From assembly GCF_030272615.1 (NCBI RefSeq), contig NC_081406.1:484501900-484561899 (forward strand): a DNA stretch of 60,000 nt, in the 5' to 3' direction. Shown piece after piece: positions 59,441 through 60,000 of the stretch. The DNA comes from Cryptomeria japonica. Lineage: Eukaryota > Streptophyta > Pinopsida > Cupressales > Cupressaceae. The notes below the pieces were generated by a model. The model ran no database searches. It was given only the letters and a program-made list of their open reading frames with translations, and was not told where the DNA came from. Made by a program: the position numbers and the translations under genes. Each line of letters begins with the position of its first letter. Position 1 is the first letter of the stretch.

Positions 59441-60000
59441 GCATGCACCCTGATTATGTGGCTGACTGCATCGGATACACCAATCTTGATCCTAAGAAAG
59501 ATTATTCTGAATTGGCACTATAGGCTTTAAGGTACTTGCAACTGAGGGATTCAAGCTATTCAAGGGCCTAACATTACTCTATTCATTCTACCCTTGAAAA
59601 TTGTATCTTTGATGCTGATAGTTTTGATTTTGCTACTAGTAACGCTTATTGTTTAGAAATTGTTGCCTCTTCAAGGTCACCAACTCATTGCTAAGTCCCT
59701 ACATCAGAGTCTTAAGCTCTTACAACTCTAATGGTGATGGAATAGGTTCTGGTGTAAGTAGATGTCTTGTTGATGCCACTGGAATAGGAGCCAAAACATG
59801 CTGTTAGGTAGGAGCCTCTGGAAATAAGGGCATGGAGGCCTAGGAGACAACTTTCCTGCCTATATTAAGCAATTTTCTTCCCTTAAGGCAGTATCATATG
59901 CCCCTGGAAGATTATCTCCTCCCATGGACTGAATCATAGTAGCAATATCATTGTTTAAATCCTTAATAAAATATAGAAAGTGATGGTTTGATGAAGGCTT
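59441..60000 (-). pseudogene. Element E gag remnant with zinc knuckle
   Basis: Minus-strand frames near 60000-59780 read FLYFIKDLNNDIATMIQSMG and LPGAYDTALREENCLI-stop-AGKLSPRPP. This aligns with element C's gag (FLYFLRAINSDIVVMIESLG, LPKAYDTTIKEEIFLIQVGKL). A knuckle-like CIRCSQPHNQGAC lies at 59441-59479. Many stops occur. The region 59040-59440, between the knuckle and the protease landmarks, is poorly readable. Confidence 0.75.

Larger units (their letters stand above)
54915..60000 (-). mobile_element. Element E: Ty3/gypsy retrotransposon, 3' part; host of the whole nest
   Basis: Minus-strand gag remnant, protease/RT/RNase H/integrase and 3' LTR start (55951). The 5' part lies beyond 60000. 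The LTR continues at 11736-12350 after the insertion of element C. Its gag and LTR are recognisably related to C's, making E a likely autonomous-type relative of C. The order RT, RNase H, then integrase confirms gypsy rather than Copia. Confidence 0.85.

Overview
This 60 kb window is plant nuclear DNA made almost entirely of nested LTR retrotransposons. I found no host gene, tRNA, rRNA, CRISPR array or other cellular gene. Long AT-rich LTRs, Ty1/copia and Ty3/gypsy polyproteins, old insertions with many stop codons, and insertions up to five layers deep suggest a large gymnosperm (conifer-type) genome. The species assignment is an inference, not a demonstration.

Layout. I name the elements A-H, J and K. 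Everything appears to lie inside the 3' LTR of a minus-strand Ty3/gypsy element E. Its gag-pol occupies 56189-60000, and its 3' LTR starts at 55951 and runs leftward. That LTR is split: 54915-55951, then 11736-12350. Two other gypsy elements interrupt it. (1) Element B, plus strand, 3084-11735 in the window. It carries a gag-derived ORF but no pol, and the Copia element A (1-3083, minus) sits in its 5' LTR. (2) Element C, plus strand, 12351-54914. It is a short gag-only relative of E whose two LTRs have each been split by later Copia insertions. D (13522-27866) sits in the 5' LTR and F (32840-54808) sits in the 3' LTR.

D is itself split by J (18910-25608, plus strand), a nearly complete Copia element with a perfect GTGCT target-site duplication. 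F's 3' LTR is split by G (33791-47018). G is split by H (38504-45112, minus), a Copia element of the same family as J with a perfect CAAAG duplication. F's RNase H region is split by K, a solo LTR (48186-49812) with a perfect GTCAT duplication. The deepest chain is E > C > F > G > H.

How the parts relate. A, F, H and J have Copia gag or gag-pol. F, H and J retain protease, integrase, reverse transcriptase and RNase H in the Copia order, all with disabling mutations; the part of A beyond gag lies outside the window. E has gypsy-order gag, protease, RT, RNase H and integrase. B and C keep only gag-like ORFs.

The most unusual elements are D and G. Both have Copia-type LTRs, a tRNA-Met-type primer site and a polypurine tract, but no protease, integrase or RT. 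Instead they encode a coiled-coil protein with four CCHC-type zinc knuckles, followed by a separate ORF of about 1000 codons. The two long ORFs share a recognisable N-terminal region of about 330 residues that I cannot assign to any known family. This is the best candidate in the window for an undescribed non-autonomous retrotransposon lineage.
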